NCBI RefSeq assembly: GCF_002161445.1
Contig: NZ_NFHT01000007.1
Coordinates: 62,001 to 126,000 of the forward strand
DNA length: 64,000 bases
Origin: Alistipes sp. An66
Lineage (GTDB): Bacteria > Bacteroidota > Bacteroidia > Bacteroidales > Rikenellaceae
Reading direction: 5' to 3'
The translations under genes and the position numbers were made by a program. The notes beneath the pieces were generated by a model, which was not told the origin of the DNA, did no database searches, and saw only the letters and a program-made list of their open reading frames with translations. Shown here in pieces: positions 36,268 through 45,015 of this stretch (position 1 is its first letter; every line of letters begins with the position of its first letter).

Positions 36268-36876
36268 CTACCGCCAACTCCTGCGCAGGCGGCTTTCGAT
36301 GCCGGGCGAGGCCGTCAGCGCCTGGGTCTCCAAAAGGTCGTCCCAGATCTCGTCGACCCACGTCACCCTTCCGCGGCAGCGCTTCAACACCTCCACGGAC
36401 CAAACCCGCACGGCCACCTTCGCCGCCGGATCGACCGCCCATTCGGCCGCCGCCCCCGCAATGCGCTCCAACACATCCGGATCGGGATGCACCCGGCGCA
36501 GCAGGTCGGCCATGATCTTTGCAAAATGGCGCCGTGCGCTCGGATCCCCGCATGCCGGGAAATCCCGCCGGCAAAACGGCTCCGCATGGGGCATGAAGTG
36601 CTCCGGAGCCGTAAAATAGAGGCGGTCCAACACATAGGCGGCCCGAAAGCGGATCTTGTGCCGCACGGGGTTCGGCAACGCCCCGATTCCCCGGGACAAG
36701 CCGGTCTTTCCGGTTCCTCCGGACTCCCCGGAATCCTTGTCCTCCCCGGGCAACCCGGCGGCAATCCTATACAACACGCCGACGGCCCCCGCCTCACACA
36801 CCCTGCGGGCCATCCCGTCGGCGAAATGCTCCTGCCAACGATCGTCCAACGCCCCGATCAACTCCTCGTCACTCAT
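36268..36876 (-). CDS. Uncharacterised helical protein next to tsaB
   Basis: About 202 residues; the start is set at MSDEELIGALDDRWQEHF because upstream codons are Arg/Gly-rich and overlap tsaB. The sequence is rich in helices, with 'RAAYVLDRLYFTAPEHFMPH', 'AKIMADLLRRVHPDPDVLERI' and 'WAVDPAAKVAVRVWSVEVLKR', a spacing that suggests an alpha-alpha superhelix (HEAT/armadillo-like). No signal peptide, membrane helix or catalytic motif is visible. A Gly-rich insert (about residues 55-75) looks unconserved. It follows tsaB by 29 bases on the same strand and is probably in its operon. Function unknown. Confidence 0.6.
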   Translation of the reverse strand: MSDEELIGALDDRWQEHFADGMARRVCEAGAVGVLYRIAAGLPGEDKDSGESGGTGKTGLSRGIGALPNPVRHKIRFRAAYVLDRLYFTAPEHFMPHAEPFCRRDFPACGDPSARRHFAKIMADLLRRVHPDPDVLERIAGAAAEWAVDPAAKVAVRVWSVEVLKRCRGRVTWVDEIWDDLLETQALTASPGIESRLRRSWR

Positions 36877-36905
36877 CTCGATGCCCCGGGAATCACGACC
36901 GCCCG

Positions 36906-37613
36906 TCAGAAGAGTTTCTTCTTCGAAGTCGTGACGACGAAATCCTTCAAATAGAAGGGTTCGAAATAGGCGATATCCTCCGTGCGCCCCTCGTCGAGGG
37001 CCTGCTGGGCCAGCCGGGCCAGTCCGCGGGCCGAAGGCGTCACCTCGACGAACGTCGCACCCGCGAGCAGGTCGGCACACTTCCGGGCGCCGCTTCCGAA
37101 GATCACGAACGGTTCACCCGCCTGACGATAAGCGGCAAAACTCTCCTCCGAAACCACCTCGGCGGAGACATCGGTCAGCGGTGTGCCCTGGGAGTCGAAC
37201 ACCTGGGCATAGACCTCCATGCGGCGGGCGTCGACCATCGGACAGAGCCGGGCGTGCTGCCAGTCATCGACGGCGAGAATCCCCGCCTCGTAGTCCTCGC
37301 GGGCCACTTCGACCAGCGCATCGAGCGATCCGACGGCCAGCAGGGGTTTCTGCAACCCGTAGCAGAGACCTTTGGCAAACGACACGCCGATGCGCAGCCC
37401 GGTGTAGGAACCGGGCCCCTTGCCGACGGCCACGGCATCCAGATCGTCGGGAGCGATGCCCGTTTCGCGCAGCAGTTCGTCGACGAAGACGCCGACCTTG
37501 CGGGCGTGGTCGCGCCCCTCGTCGCTCTCGCGCAGCGACAGCAGCTCGCCGTCGCGGGCAATTCCCACGGAACAGACGTCCGTGCCGGTTTCAATACAGA
37601 GAATCAATGACAT
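36906..37613 (-). CDS. tsaB: tRNA threonylcarbamoyladenosine biosynthesis protein TsaB
   Basis: A 235-residue ASKHA-fold protein that partners TsaD in making the universal t6A37 modification of ANN-decoding tRNAs. The N-terminal 'ILCIETGTDVCSVGI' and the family mark 'VGKGPGSYTGLRIGVSFAKGL' are present. The protein lacks the TsaD metal histidines, as expected. It is preceded, on the coding strand, by a 50-base purine-only tract 47 bases upstream. The HAD phosphatase gene lies upstream on the same strand after 112 bases. Confidence 0.93.
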   Translation of the reverse strand: MSLILCIETGTDVCSVGIARDGELLSLRESDEGRDHARKVGVFVDELLRETGIAPDDLDAVAVGKGPGSYTGLRIGVSFAKGLCYGLQKPLLAVGSLDALVEVAREDYEAGILAVDDWQHARLCPMVDARRMEVYAQVFDSQGTPLTDVSAEVVSEESFAAYRQAGEPFVIFGSGARKCADLLAGATFVEVTPSARGLARLAQQALDEGRTEDIAYFEPFYLKDFVVTTSKKKLF

Positions 37614-37660
37614 ATCTTACTACATTTACTTAATTTTCCATTTTCGGATCCGCGTTCTCG

Positions 37661-37710
37661 CTCCTTCTCTCTCCCTTTCTCTCCCTTTCTCTCCTTTTCT
37701 CTCCCCTCCC
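37661..37710. repeat. 50-base pure pyrimidine tract with 10-bp period
   Basis: All C/T on the plus strand, five 10-base units of the form CTCCnTTTCT-like; the third and second are identical. On the tsaB coding strand it is a purine-only run in the tsaB leader. Confidence 0.85.
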
Positions 37711-37725
37711 ACCTCCGGCCCGGTG

Positions 37726-38502
37726 TCAGATCACCCCGAAGTGTTCCAACGCCCGGCGGATGCCGTCGTCGTCGACCGTTGCCGTCACCCAGTCGGCGGC
37801 CCGCAGCGCCTCGTCGCACGCCCCGCCCATGGCCACGCCGATCCCGGCGGCCCGCAGCATCGGGACGTCGTTTCCGCCGTCGCCGAAGGCCATCGTCTCC
37901 GCGGCGCCGAGGCCGAAACGTTCCGCAAACTCCGCCATGCCGGTCGCCTTGTCGATGCCGCGGAGGTTGACGTCCGTGAAGATCGGGCACCAGCGCGTGG
38001 CCACCATCGAGGGCAGCCGGGCCATGACCCGTTTTTCGAGCTCCGGATCGACATAGAAGCACATCTGGCAGCAGTCGCCGCGGTCGAACAGGCGCCGCAG
38101 GTCGACCACCTCGGGAACCGGATGGGCCACCAGGCGGGCGACCTCCTCGACGACGGGCGTCACGCGGTTGACGAAGATGCCGTCGTTGAGTTCCAGCCCG
38201 ACCGGAAAATCCATCTCCGCGGAGAGGGCCATCGCCTGCTCGAACTCCGCACGCGGAATCAGGTGCCGGGCCACGACCTCGCCGTCGCGCATCAGGCAAT
38301 CGGCGCCATTGAGGGCCACGACCCCGTCGTAGGGGATCTCTTCCAATCCGGCGAGGTCACCGACGGCGCGTCCCGTAGCGATGAAGAGCCGCACGCCGCG
38401 GCCGTGGGCCCGGCGCAGGGCATCGAGTGCCGACGCCGGCACCTCGTGGGTCCGGAAGCTGATGAGCGTTCCGTCGACATCGAGGAACAGGGCGCGGATC
38501 AT
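37726..38502 (-). CDS. Cof-type HAD-superfamily hydrolase
   Basis: A 258-residue HAD phosphatase. The catalytic loop '[10 protein letters not shown]' (nucleophile Asp8) is at the start, motif II '[10 protein letters not shown]' near residue 40, Lys in 'GIDKATGM', and motif IV '[13 protein letters not shown]' near residue 210, with a C2B cap between. Such enzymes dephosphorylate sugar phosphates, nucleotides or FMN; the substrate is not predictable. The start overlaps the smpB stop (ATGA), so translation is coupled. Longer in-frame upstream codons lie wholly inside smpB and are rejected. Confidence 0.9.
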   Translation of the reverse strand: MIRALFLDVDGTLISFRTHEVPASALDALRRAHGRGVRLFIATGRAVGDLAGLEEIPYDGVVALNGADCLMRDGEVVARHLIPRAEFEQAMALSAEMDFPVGLELNDGIFVNRVTPVVEEVARLVAHPVPEVVDLRRLFDRGDCCQMCFYVDPELEKRVMARLPSMVATRWCPIFTDVNLRGIDKATGMAEFAERFGLGAAETMAFGDGGNDVPMLRAAGIGVAMGGACDEALRAADWVTATVDDDGIRRALEHFGVI

Positions 38503-38963
38503 CGGCGGAAGTTTTTCATCGCCTGGTCCATTTCGCGGCGGGCATCGTTCTCTTTGAGGTACTCGCGCTTGTCGTAGGACTTGCGGCCGCGGGCCAGTCC
38601 GACGACGACCTTCGCCAGGCCGCGGTCGTTGAGGAACAGGCGCAATCCGACGATCGTCAGGCCCCGGTCCTGCGAGGCGCGGCGGAGTTTGTCCAGCTCG
38701 CGGGCCGTGAGCAGCAGTTTGCGGTCGCGGCGCGGGACGTGGTTGTTGCAGGTACCCCAGGCATATTCGGCGATGTTGATGCCGCGGATCCACAGTTCGC
38801 CCTTGTCGAAGTAGCAGAACGAATCCACCATCGAGGCCTTGCCCGCACGGATCGACTTGATCTCCGTTCCGACGAGTACGATGCCCGCAACGAACTCTTC
38901 GAGAATCTCATAGTCGAACGTCGCGCGCTTGTTCCGGATATTTATCTTCTTTTGTTCACTCAT
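38499..38963 (-). CDS. smpB: SsrA-binding protein SmpB
   Basis: A 154-residue beta-barrel protein that binds tmRNA and loads it on stalled ribosomes (trans-translation). Motifs are '[29 protein letters not shown]' at the N-terminus (with the family 'GTEVKSLR'), '[12 protein letters not shown]' and the C-terminal '[22 protein letters not shown]'. The start is MSEQKK; seven upstream codons are not conserved in the family. It overlaps the HAD phosphatase gene by 4 bases. Confidence 0.97.
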   Translation of the reverse strand: MSEQKKINIRNKRATFDYEILEEFVAGIVLVGTEIKSIRAGKASMVDSFCYFDKGELWIRGINIAEYAWGTCNNHVPRRDRKLLLTARELDKLRRASQDRGLTIVGLRLFLNDRGLAKVVVGLARGRKSYDKREYLKENDARREMDQAMKNFRR

Positions 38964-39131
38964 ATACGCAAAAACGGCATACAAATTGCGAAAACCATTC
39001 GCGGGGGTGGGAATCGGTCAAGGTAACTTATTCTTTTATCTTCGATATGTTTTACACATCTTTCTGTTTATTTTCTGTTTGCACACGGTACGCGCAGTGA
39101 TGCGTGTACGACCCGAGACCCGCCCCCTTTT

Positions 39132-41114
39132 TCATAGAATCAGACGTTGGAGTTTACGCGCGATGGCCACCTTCACGCGGTTGTAGTTGTTGAGCCGCTG
39201 GACGATGTCGGACTCCTCCTCTTCGGAGAGCGCCTCGCCGGCGAGCCGCTCCTGCAACTCGCGGATCAGCGACTCGATGACCTTCGACTTGTAGAGCGTG
39301 ACGGCCTTCGGGACGCCCACGGCCAGCATTTCGGCCTCGCTCTCGACGTGCACCTCCTTGCGTTTCCAGAGTTCGCTGGCGACGTAGTTGTCGTCCGACG
39401 TGAGGATGTCGACCGACCGGTTGCAGACCTCGGGATCGATGTGGTTGAGGAAGACGTAGGCCGGGACCTCGACGCCGGTTCCGAGCTGCTCCCACTGTTC
39501 GCGGTAGGCGGCCATGATCTTGGCATAGACCGGATTGCGGAAGACGATCTGATCGTCGCTCAACTCCGCGAAGATCACCTCGGCGACATTGCACGCCACC
39601 ATCGCGACGCCCTCCTTGAAGTCGAACGAACAGTGTCCGTATTTGAGGAGATACTTGACGATTTCGCGTTCCAGCGCCTCGAAGCTGCTGCCGGCCTCGA
39701 CCTTCGGGGCATACTCCGCCTCGGGACGTGCGGGCGCCTCGCTCTCCCGCTGCCGTGCCGCGGCCTGACGGCGCAGGAAGTCGTCCGTTTCGCGGTCTCC
39801 GGAGGAGGTAAGGCGCTTGCGCGCAACCTCGGCGATGAGAATCTGCTCGTCGATGTCCATGATCCGCGCACACTCCTTGATGTAGACCGACCGCTGGATC
39901 GGATCGGGGATCTGCGCGATGGACTGCACCATGTCGCCGATCAGCGCGGCCTTGCGGATCGGGTCGCCCTGGGCATCCTTCAACAGCAGCCGGGCCTTGA
40001 AATCGAGGAAGTCGCGTTCGTTGTCGCGGATGTAGTCCCGAACCTCGGCGGCGGAGTGGCTGCGGGCGAACGAATCGGGATCCTCGGGTTCGGGCAGCAG
40101 CACCACGCGGACGTTCATCCCCTCTTTGAGGATCATGTCGATACCGCGCAGCGAGGCGTGGATGCCGGCCGAGTCGCCGTCGTAGATGACGGTGATGTTC
40201 TTCGTGAAGCGCCCCAGCAGCCGGATCTGCTCCGTGGTGAGCGACGTTCCGGAGGAGGCGACAACATTCTCGATCCCGGCCTGGTGCATGGAGATCACGT
40301 CGAGGTACCCCTCGACCAGGATGGCGAAATCCTGCTGCTGGATGGCCCGCTTGGCGAAATAGAGCCCGTAGAGCTCGCGTTTCTTGCTGTAAATCTCGCT
40401 CTCGGGGGAGTTCTGGTACTTGGCGACCTGCTTGTCGGTGCGGAGCGTGCGGCCTCCGAAAGCGACGATGCGGCCCGAGATGTTGTGCACGGGGAAGATC
40501 ACGCGGTCGCGGAAGCGGTCGTAGAGCCCGCCGTTGCGGTCGCTCACCAGCGAGAGACCCGTCGAGAGGAGGAACTCCTGCTTGTAGCCGGCCGTAAGGG
40601 CGTCCTGCGTCATGCGGTCGCCCTTCGAGGGGCAGAATCCGAGTCCGAACTTCCGGATCGTGGCCTCGGTGAGCCCGCGTTTCTGACGGAAATAGGAGAG
40701 CCCGACGTTGATTCCCTCGCTGTCGCGGTGGAGGAAATTGGCAAAATACTCCGCAGCCCAGCCGTTGAGGGCGAACATCGACTCGCGGTCGTCGTTGCGG
40801 CGGAGCTCTTCGTCGGAGAGGGCCTCCTCGCGGACCTCGATGCCGTAGCGCTTGGCGACGATTTTGAGGGCCTCGGGGTAGCTCACGGCCTCCTGTTCCA
40901 TGACGAAGGTGACGGCATTGCCGCCCTTCCCGCATCCGAAGCACTTGTAGAGGCCCTTCGAGGGGGAAACGACGAACGACGGGGTCTTTTCGTTGTGGAA
41001 CGGACAGCAGGCGACATAGTTCACGCCCTTGCGTTTGAGCGTGACGTAGTCGCCGACGATATCGACGATATTGGCGGCGGCGTAGATGCGGTCTACTGTT
41101 TCGCGGTCGATCAT
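39132..41114 (-). CDS. dnaG: DNA primase
   Basis: A 660-residue primase that makes RNA primers for replication. The zinc-binding domain has 'CCPFHNEKTPSF' and 'KCFGCGKGG' (residues about 37-65), the TOPRIM catalytic core has 'ILVEGYLDVISMHQ' (catalytic Glu) and 'ITVIYDGDSAG', and the C-terminal helicase-interacting region follows. Length is normal. The ATG at 41114 is only 6 bases from the TACCTTTG box (41121-41128), so its transcript should be nearly leaderless. A 9-bp hairpin (39088-39109) lies downstream, without a T-rich tail, so termination before smpB is uncertain. Confidence 0.97.
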   Translation of the reverse strand: MIDRETVDRIYAAANIVDIVGDYVTLKRKGVNYVACCPFHNEKTPSFVVSPSKGLYKCFGCGKGGNAVTFVMEQEAVSYPEALKIVAKRYGIEVREEALSDEELRRNDDRESMFALNGWAAEYFANFLHRDSEGINVGLSYFRQKRGLTEATIRKFGLGFCPSKGDRMTQDALTAGYKQEFLLSTGLSLVSDRNGGLYDRFRDRVIFPVHNISGRIVAFGGRTLRTDKQVAKYQNSPESEIYSKKRELYGLYFAKRAIQQQDFAILVEGYLDVISMHQAGIENVVASSGTSLTTEQIRLLGRFTKNITVIYDGDSAGIHASLRGIDMILKEGMNVRVVLLPEPEDPDSFARSHSAAEVRDYIRDNERDFLDFKARLLLKDAQGDPIRKAALIGDMVQSIAQIPDPIQRSVYIKECARIMDIDEQILIAEVARKRLTSSGDRETDDFLRRQAAARQRESEAPARPEAEYAPKVEAGSSFEALEREIVKYLLKYGHCSFDFKEGVAMVACNVAEVIFAELSDDQIVFRNPVYAKIMAAYREQWEQLGTGVEVPAYVFLNHIDPEVCNRSVDILTSDDNYVASELWKRKEVHVESEAEMLAVGVPKAVTLYKSKVIESLIRELQERLAGEALSEEEESDIVQRLNNYNRVKVAIARKLQRLIL

Positions 41115-41120
41115 AGCTCA

Positions 41121-41128
41121 CAAAGGTA
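41121..41128 (-). promoter_or_regulatory. -7 box (TACCTTTG) of dnaG, abutting the start codon
   Basis: Minus strand; the box ends 6 bases before the dnaG ATG. No TTG is seen 19-21 bases upstream. Confidence 0.65.
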
Positions 41129-41202
41129 CGAATAATCGGCCGAAAGCGTAGCGATTGCGGATTAAAAATATCCATCACCCGCCACAATATGCCCTCAGCC
41201 TG

Positions 41203-41712
41203 TCATGGAGTAACGATCGCATTGATTTTGTCTTTCTTGGAGACGATGTTCAAAGTTCCTGATTTCCACCATATCGAATGCCGATATTCGATATAGTATT
41301 TCATGCCGCTCATACGGTCCTCAACGGTATAGTATGAACTCAACCCATTTCGATAATTCTTCTCAATCGGGCCCAACACGATTTCCGCATCCCGGTATTG
41401 GTCCATAAGTCCATTCAAAATCGAAAGATATTGATTTTCCGATTTTTTCGGGAAATACTCCTCGATCTTGAACAACCGGATATACTCCATTCGTTTCCAG
41501 TAGGTTTCGCAATGAGTCTGCTGATCGATACGCATGAGCAGGTTTCCCAATATGCGGGTATCGATATCATAATGATCGCACAAAGAGCCGATGGCACTTT
41601 TATATCGAATGATGTCTTCTATTTCAGAGACATGCTCCCGAGGTTCAAACCTGTCGCAGGCGACACACGCCAACAAGCCGACAACGGACATGACAATTCT
41701 CCGCCAATTCAT
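41203..41712 (-). CDS. Uncharacterised small lipoprotein of the AT-rich island
   Basis: A 169-residue protein. The N-terminus 'MNWRRIVMSVVGLLACVAC' is a lipoprotein signal with Cys19. The mature part is Tyr/Ile/Lys-rich, with 'YTVEDRMSGMKYYIEYRH' near the end. No known domain is recognised. Base use is much more AT-rich than the flanking genes. The start overlaps the HARE-HTH gene stop (ATGA at 41709-41712), so the pair is co-translated. Confidence 0.65.
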   Translation of the reverse strand: MNWRRIVMSVVGLLACVACDRFEPREHVSEIEDIIRYKSAIGSLCDHYDIDTRILGNLLMRIDQQTHCETYWKRMEYIRLFKIEEYFPKKSENQYLSILNGLMDQYRDAEIVLGPIEKNYRNGLSSYYTVEDRMSGMKYYIEYRHSIWWKSGTLNIVSKKDKINAIVTP

Positions 41713-41918
41713 AAAGCCTGACTCAAGAAGATCATTTTACCCTTTCTCTCAAACAGAGCACCATAGGCCCTGATCCGGGCCGACACTTGATTCGCCGGAA
41801 GAGGCCGTCCATCCTTTCTCCGATACAAATTCCGACGGTTGATCTCATCGGCAAGTTCGCGGGACGTTTTTGCACCTTCCCGCAAAACAACGGCAATAGC
41901 CTCATGCAATGTCAACAT
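41709..41918 (-). CDS. Small HARE-HTH-like winged-helix protein
   Basis: A 69-residue protein that reads as a single winged-helix domain: 'TLHEAIAVVLREGAKTSRELADEINRRNLY', then 'LPANQVSARIRAYGALFERKGKMIFL'. This matches the HARE-HTH pattern found alone or fused to restriction and DNA-modification proteins and to chromatin regulators. The protein is complete at this length for one domain. It is translationally coupled to a lipoprotein gene, an unusual partner. A consensus promoter lies about 285 bases upstream (42203-42232). A role in regulation or DNA binding is inferred from the fold only. Confidence 0.65.
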   Translation of the reverse strand: MLTLHEAIAVVLREGAKTSRELADEINRRNLYRRKDGRPLPANQVSARIRAYGALFERKGKMIFLSQAL

Positions 41919-42202
41919 GACAAAATCTTTTTGAATGCGTACTGCCGACTCCGCGCAGTATCCATCATAAAAAGAAAGTGTGGAGTCGTTCGTTTATCTG
42001 GCAATAGGCATTTGGCGTGGCCCGAATACAAATAAACAATACCCCACACCGAATAGTGCCCATCGAACGACAGGCTTCTATACACGGTGATGAGTGTCTG
42101 TATTGCTCTCCCTGTATTCGTAAAATCGCCAAATTTTATTGCCAAGGATCAGCGAAACACTTTCACTAAACTCAAAATGTCACTACCCCACGGATAGTGA
42201 GA

Positions 42203-42232
42203 CAAAGGTAGAAAATTGTTTTCAATATGCAA
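42203..42232 (-). promoter_or_regulatory. Consensus promoter of the AT-rich island
   Basis: On the minus strand: TTG (42232-42230), 19 bases, TACCTTTG (42210-42203). It reads toward the HARE-HTH gene with a leader of about 280 bases. Confidence 0.6.
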
Positions 42233-42272
42233 GGCCGCATAGCGGAGTAAATCCCGAGACCAAGCAATAAAG

Positions 42273-42290
42273 CCCCCGCCGAGGCGGGGG
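42273..42290. terminator. GC hairpin, possible terminator
   Basis: Perfect 8-bp C-rich/G-rich arms with a 2-base centre. The minus-strand tail is CTTTATTG and the plus-strand tail TTTGGGG, so the minus direction is favoured, but no minus-strand gene is seen upstream of it. Confidence 0.45.
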
Positions 42291-42392
42291 TTTGGGGGTG
42301 GGTCAGATTTATAGACGACGCCGAAGGCGGCGGGTAACTACAGCGGAGCGCAGAAAAGCGGTATGAAATTGAAAACTGTTTCATTTTATCCG

Positions 42393-42400
42393 TATCTTTG
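42393..42400 (+). promoter_or_regulatory. -7 box (TATCTTTG) of uvrB, abutting the start codon
   Basis: The box ends 4 bases before the ATG at 42405; a TTG at 42369-42371 is 21 bases upstream. The transcript would begin at about the ATG. Confidence 0.7.
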
Positions 42401-42404
42401 CGTC

Positions 42405-44468
42405 ATGGACTTCAAACTCGTATCGGACTACGCCCCGATGGGCGACCAGCCGGAGGCGATCGCGCAGCTTGTCGGCTCGATCCGCCACGGCTCGAAGCAC
42501 AACGTGCTGTTAGGCGTCACGGGCTCGGGCAAGACCTTCACGGTGGCGAACGTCATCGCGCAGCTGAACCGCCCGACGCTCGTGTTGAGCCACAACAAGA
42601 CCCTCGCGGCGCAGCTCTACGGCGAATTCCGGAACTTCTTCCCGGAGAATGCCGTCGAGTACTTCGTCTCCTACTACGACTACTATCAGCCGGAGGCCTA
42701 CCTCCCGTCGACGGACACCTATATCGAAAAGGACCTCTCGATCAACGCCGAGATCGAAAAGATGCGTCTGCAAACCGTGGCAACGCTCCTCTCGGGGCGG
42801 CGCGACGTGGTGGTCGTGTCGAGCGTCTCGTGCCTCTACGGTGCGGGCAACCCGGCGGATTTCCACGCCACGGCGATCCGCATCGAGGTGGGGCAGGTTG
42901 TCAGCTACAAGCACTTCCTCTACAAGTTGGTCGAGGCGCTCTACACCCGCACGGAGCGCGAGCTGGAACCGGCGACGTTCCGCGTCAACGGCGACACGGT
43001 GGACATCATGGCGGCCTTCGGCGAGTTCGGGAACCAGTGCTTCCGGGTGATGTTCTTCGACAACGAGATCGAGGCCATCCAGTCGATCGACCCCGTGACG
43101 GGCCAGCGCATCCAGACGCTCGACTCGCTGACGCTCTACCCGACGAACCTCTTCGTGACAACCAAGGAGCGCATCAACACGGCCGTGCAGCAGATCTACC
43201 TCGACCTGGGCAGGCAGATCGAGTTCTTCGAGCAGTCGGGGCGCATGGTCGAGGCGCAGCGGATCAAGCAGCGCGTGGAGTACGACCTGGAAATGATCAA
43301 GGAGCTGGGCTACTGCCCGGGGATCGAGAACTACTCGCGCTACTTCGACGGACGCGCCGCCGGAACGCGGCCCTTCTGCCTGCTGGACTACTTCCCGAAG
43401 GACTACCTGCTGGTCGTGGACGAGAGCCACGTGACGCTGCCGCAGGTCCACGCGATGTTCGGCGGCGACCGCGCCCGGAAGGAGAACCTCGTGGAGTACG
43501 GCTTCCGGCTCCCGGCGGCGAAGGACAACCGTCCGCTGACCTTCGCGGAGTTCGAGCAGTTGCAGGGGACGTCGATCTACGTGAGCGCGACGCCGGCCGA
43601 CTGGGAGCTGATGAAGAGCGAAGGGGTTGTCGCCGAGCAGCTGATCCGCCCGACGGGGCTGGTGGACCCGCCGTTGGAGGTGCGGGTGACGCTGAACCAG
43701 ATCGACGACCTGATCGAGGAGATCGACAAACGGGTGAAGAACGACGACAAGGTGCTCGTGACGACCATCACCAAACGGATGGCCGAGGAGCTCTCGAAAT
43801 ACTTCGACCGCGTGGGGGTGCGCAACCGCTACATCCACTCGGACGTCGACACGCTGGAACGGATCCAGATCCTGGAGGACCTCCGCAACGGGCTGTTCGA
43901 CGTGCTGGTGGGCGTGAACCTGCTGCGCGAGGGGCTGGACCTCCCGGAGGTGGCGCTGGTGGCGATTCTGGACGCCGACAAGGAGGGCTTCCTGCGCAAC
44001 GTGCGGTCGCTGACGCAGATCGCCGGACGTGCGGCCCGCCACTCGCAGGGCAACGTGATCCTCTACGCCGACACCTGCACCGAGTCGATGCGCTACGCCA
44101 TCGAGCAGAGCAACCGCCGCCGCGAGAAACAGGTGCGTTTCAACATGGAGCACGGGATGCTGCCGCGGCGGGCGCAGAAGAGCGGTTCGGGTCCGAGCGC
44201 CCTGCTGGCGGGACGCGAAACGGCGGAGGGTTCCGTCCCGGTCGCCTACCCCATCACGGAGAATCACTACGCCACGGCCGCCGACGTGCAGAAGGGCTAT
44301 ACGGCCGGCACACCGGCCGCAGGTCTGGGCGAGAATCTCGACGAGCTGATCGACCGGGCCCGCGCAGACATGGAACGGGCGGCCAAGTCGCTGGACTTCC
44401 TGGCGGCGGCGAAATTCCGCGACCGGATGTACGAGTTGCAGAAGCTGCGCGAAGAGAACCGGCGATAG
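42405..44468 (+). CDS. uvrB: UvrABC excinuclease subunit B
   Basis: A 687-residue DNA helicase-like subunit of nucleotide excision repair. It contains Walker A 'GVTGSGKTFTVA' (about residue 40), the beta-hairpin region 'YYDYYQPEAYLPSTDTYIEK' (20 residues), DEAD-like 'VVDESHVTLPQ', motif VI region 'QIAGRAARHSQGNVI' and the C-terminal UVR motif 'LIDRARADMERAAKSLDF'. The start is MDFKLVSDYAP; 14 in-frame codons upstream overlap the promoter and are rejected. Confidence 0.97.
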   Translation: MDFKLVSDYAPMGDQPEAIAQLVGSIRHGSKHNVLLGVTGSGKTFTVANVIAQLNRPTLVLSHNKTLAAQLYGEFRNFFPENAVEYFVSYYDYYQPEAYLPSTDTYIEKDLSINAEIEKMRLQTVATLLSGRRDVVVVSSVSCLYGAGNPADFHATAIRIEVGQVVSYKHFLYKLVEALYTRTERELEPATFRVNGDTVDIMAAFGEFGNQCFRVMFFDNEIEAIQSIDPVTGQRIQTLDSLTLYPTNLFVTTKERINTAVQQIYLDLGRQIEFFEQSGRMVEAQRIKQRVEYDLEMIKELGYCPGIENYSRYFDGRAAGTRPFCLLDYFPKDYLLVVDESHVTLPQVHAMFGGDRARKENLVEYGFRLPAAKDNRPLTFAEFEQLQGTSIYVSATPADWELMKSEGVVAEQLIRPTGLVDPPLEVRVTLNQIDDLIEEIDKRVKNDDKVLVTTITKRMAEELSKYFDRVGVRNRYIHSDVDTLERIQILEDLRNGLFDVLVGVNLLREGLDLPEVALVAILDADKEGFLRNVRSLTQIAGRAARHSQGNVILYADTCTESMRYAIEQSNRRREKQVRFNMEHGMLPRRAQKSGSGPSALLAGRETAEGSVPVAYPITENHYATAADVQKGYTAGTPAAGLGENLDELIDRARADMERAAKSLDFLAAAKFRDRMYELQKLREENRR

Positions 44469-44523
44469 CCATCCGTCCCGGCCCCCAGTCCCCGGCTCCG
44501 GACCCGTCCCCGGCCCGACCGTC

Positions 44524-45015
44524 CTACTCCCTGGCGGCGTGTCGGAAGGTGAAGTACTTGGCGGCGAGGAAGCTGTACGCCGTCACGACGAGCGTGGTGA
44601 TGACCTTCGCGGGCGTAGGCCAGATGCCGCACACCTCGACGAAGAATTTCAGTCCGGCATAGGTCAGCAGGACGGACCCGCCGATCGACAGCAGGTAGCG
44701 GAATAGCTGCGTCCCGGTGCCGACGGGCGACTGGCGGAAGGCCACATGGCGGTTGAGCCAGAATCCCACGAAAAAGGTGAACGGGAAGACGAGGATCATC
44801 GCCGCGATGTGGGGCGACACGACCACGAACCCGAGATCGAAGAAACGGTATCCGATCAGACAGTTGTAGCAGAGGGCATAACAGAGGGGGTCGAAGAGCA
44901 GATAGGTGAATCCTCCGCATGCGGCATAGCGGAAGACCTGCCGGGGCAACAATGCCGCGACAGGCCGCACGTAAAAGAGGTCGATCAGCCGGATTATCGT
45001 CTCCGAAAGGCGCAT
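44524..45015 (-). CDS. GtrA-family membrane protein
   Basis: A 163-residue protein with four predicted membrane helices ('VFRYAACGGFTYLLFDPLC', 'AMILVFPFTFFVGFWLNRHVAF', 'LLSIGGSVLLTYAGLKFFV' and 'VITTLVVTAYSFLAAKYFTF'). The 'FWLNRHVAF' and 'KYFTFRH' motifs mark the GtrA family, which is thought to move lipid-linked sugars across the inner membrane. The start MRLSETII shares one base with the stop of the SPOR gene. The partner glycosyltransferase is not adjacent. Confidence 0.85.
   Translation of the reverse strand: MRLSETIIRLIDLFYVRPVAALLPRQVFRYAACGGFTYLLFDPLCYALCYNCLIGYRFFDLGFVVVSPHIAAMILVFPFTFFVGFWLNRHVAFRQSPVGTGTQLFRYLLSIGGSVLLTYAGLKFFVEVCGIWPTPAKVITTLVVTAYSFLAAKYFTFRHAARE

Larger units (their letters stand above)
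41919..42404. other. AT-rich intergenic region before uvrB
   Basis: About 490 bases with no confident gene. It contains the leader of the HARE-HTH/lipoprotein pair, a consensus minus-strand promoter (42203-42232), a strong 8-bp hairpin (42273-42290), a second GC hairpin near 42316-42332 and the uvrB promoter. The low GC and mixed signals suggest a foreign or recombining insert between dnaG and uvrB. Confidence 0.5.

Noticed and set aside
38503..38793. N-terminal extension of the HAD phosphatase
   Set aside because: The extra 97 codons lie wholly within smpB in another frame and precede a perfect HAD start motif with ATGA coupling.
39154..41187. 677-codon second minus-strand frame over dnaG
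   Set aside because: Out-of-frame reading of dnaG, extremely Arg-rich with no domain.
41912..42145. 77-codon minus-strand frame upstream of the HARE-HTH gene
   Set aside because: It has only a TTG start and no known domain. It does overlap the next ATG in a coupling-like way and sits after a consensus promoter, so it remains possible but is not supported enough to list.
42273..42290. Start of a CRISPR or REP-type array
   Set aside because: Only one GC hairpin copy is present in the window and there are no regularly spaced repeats.
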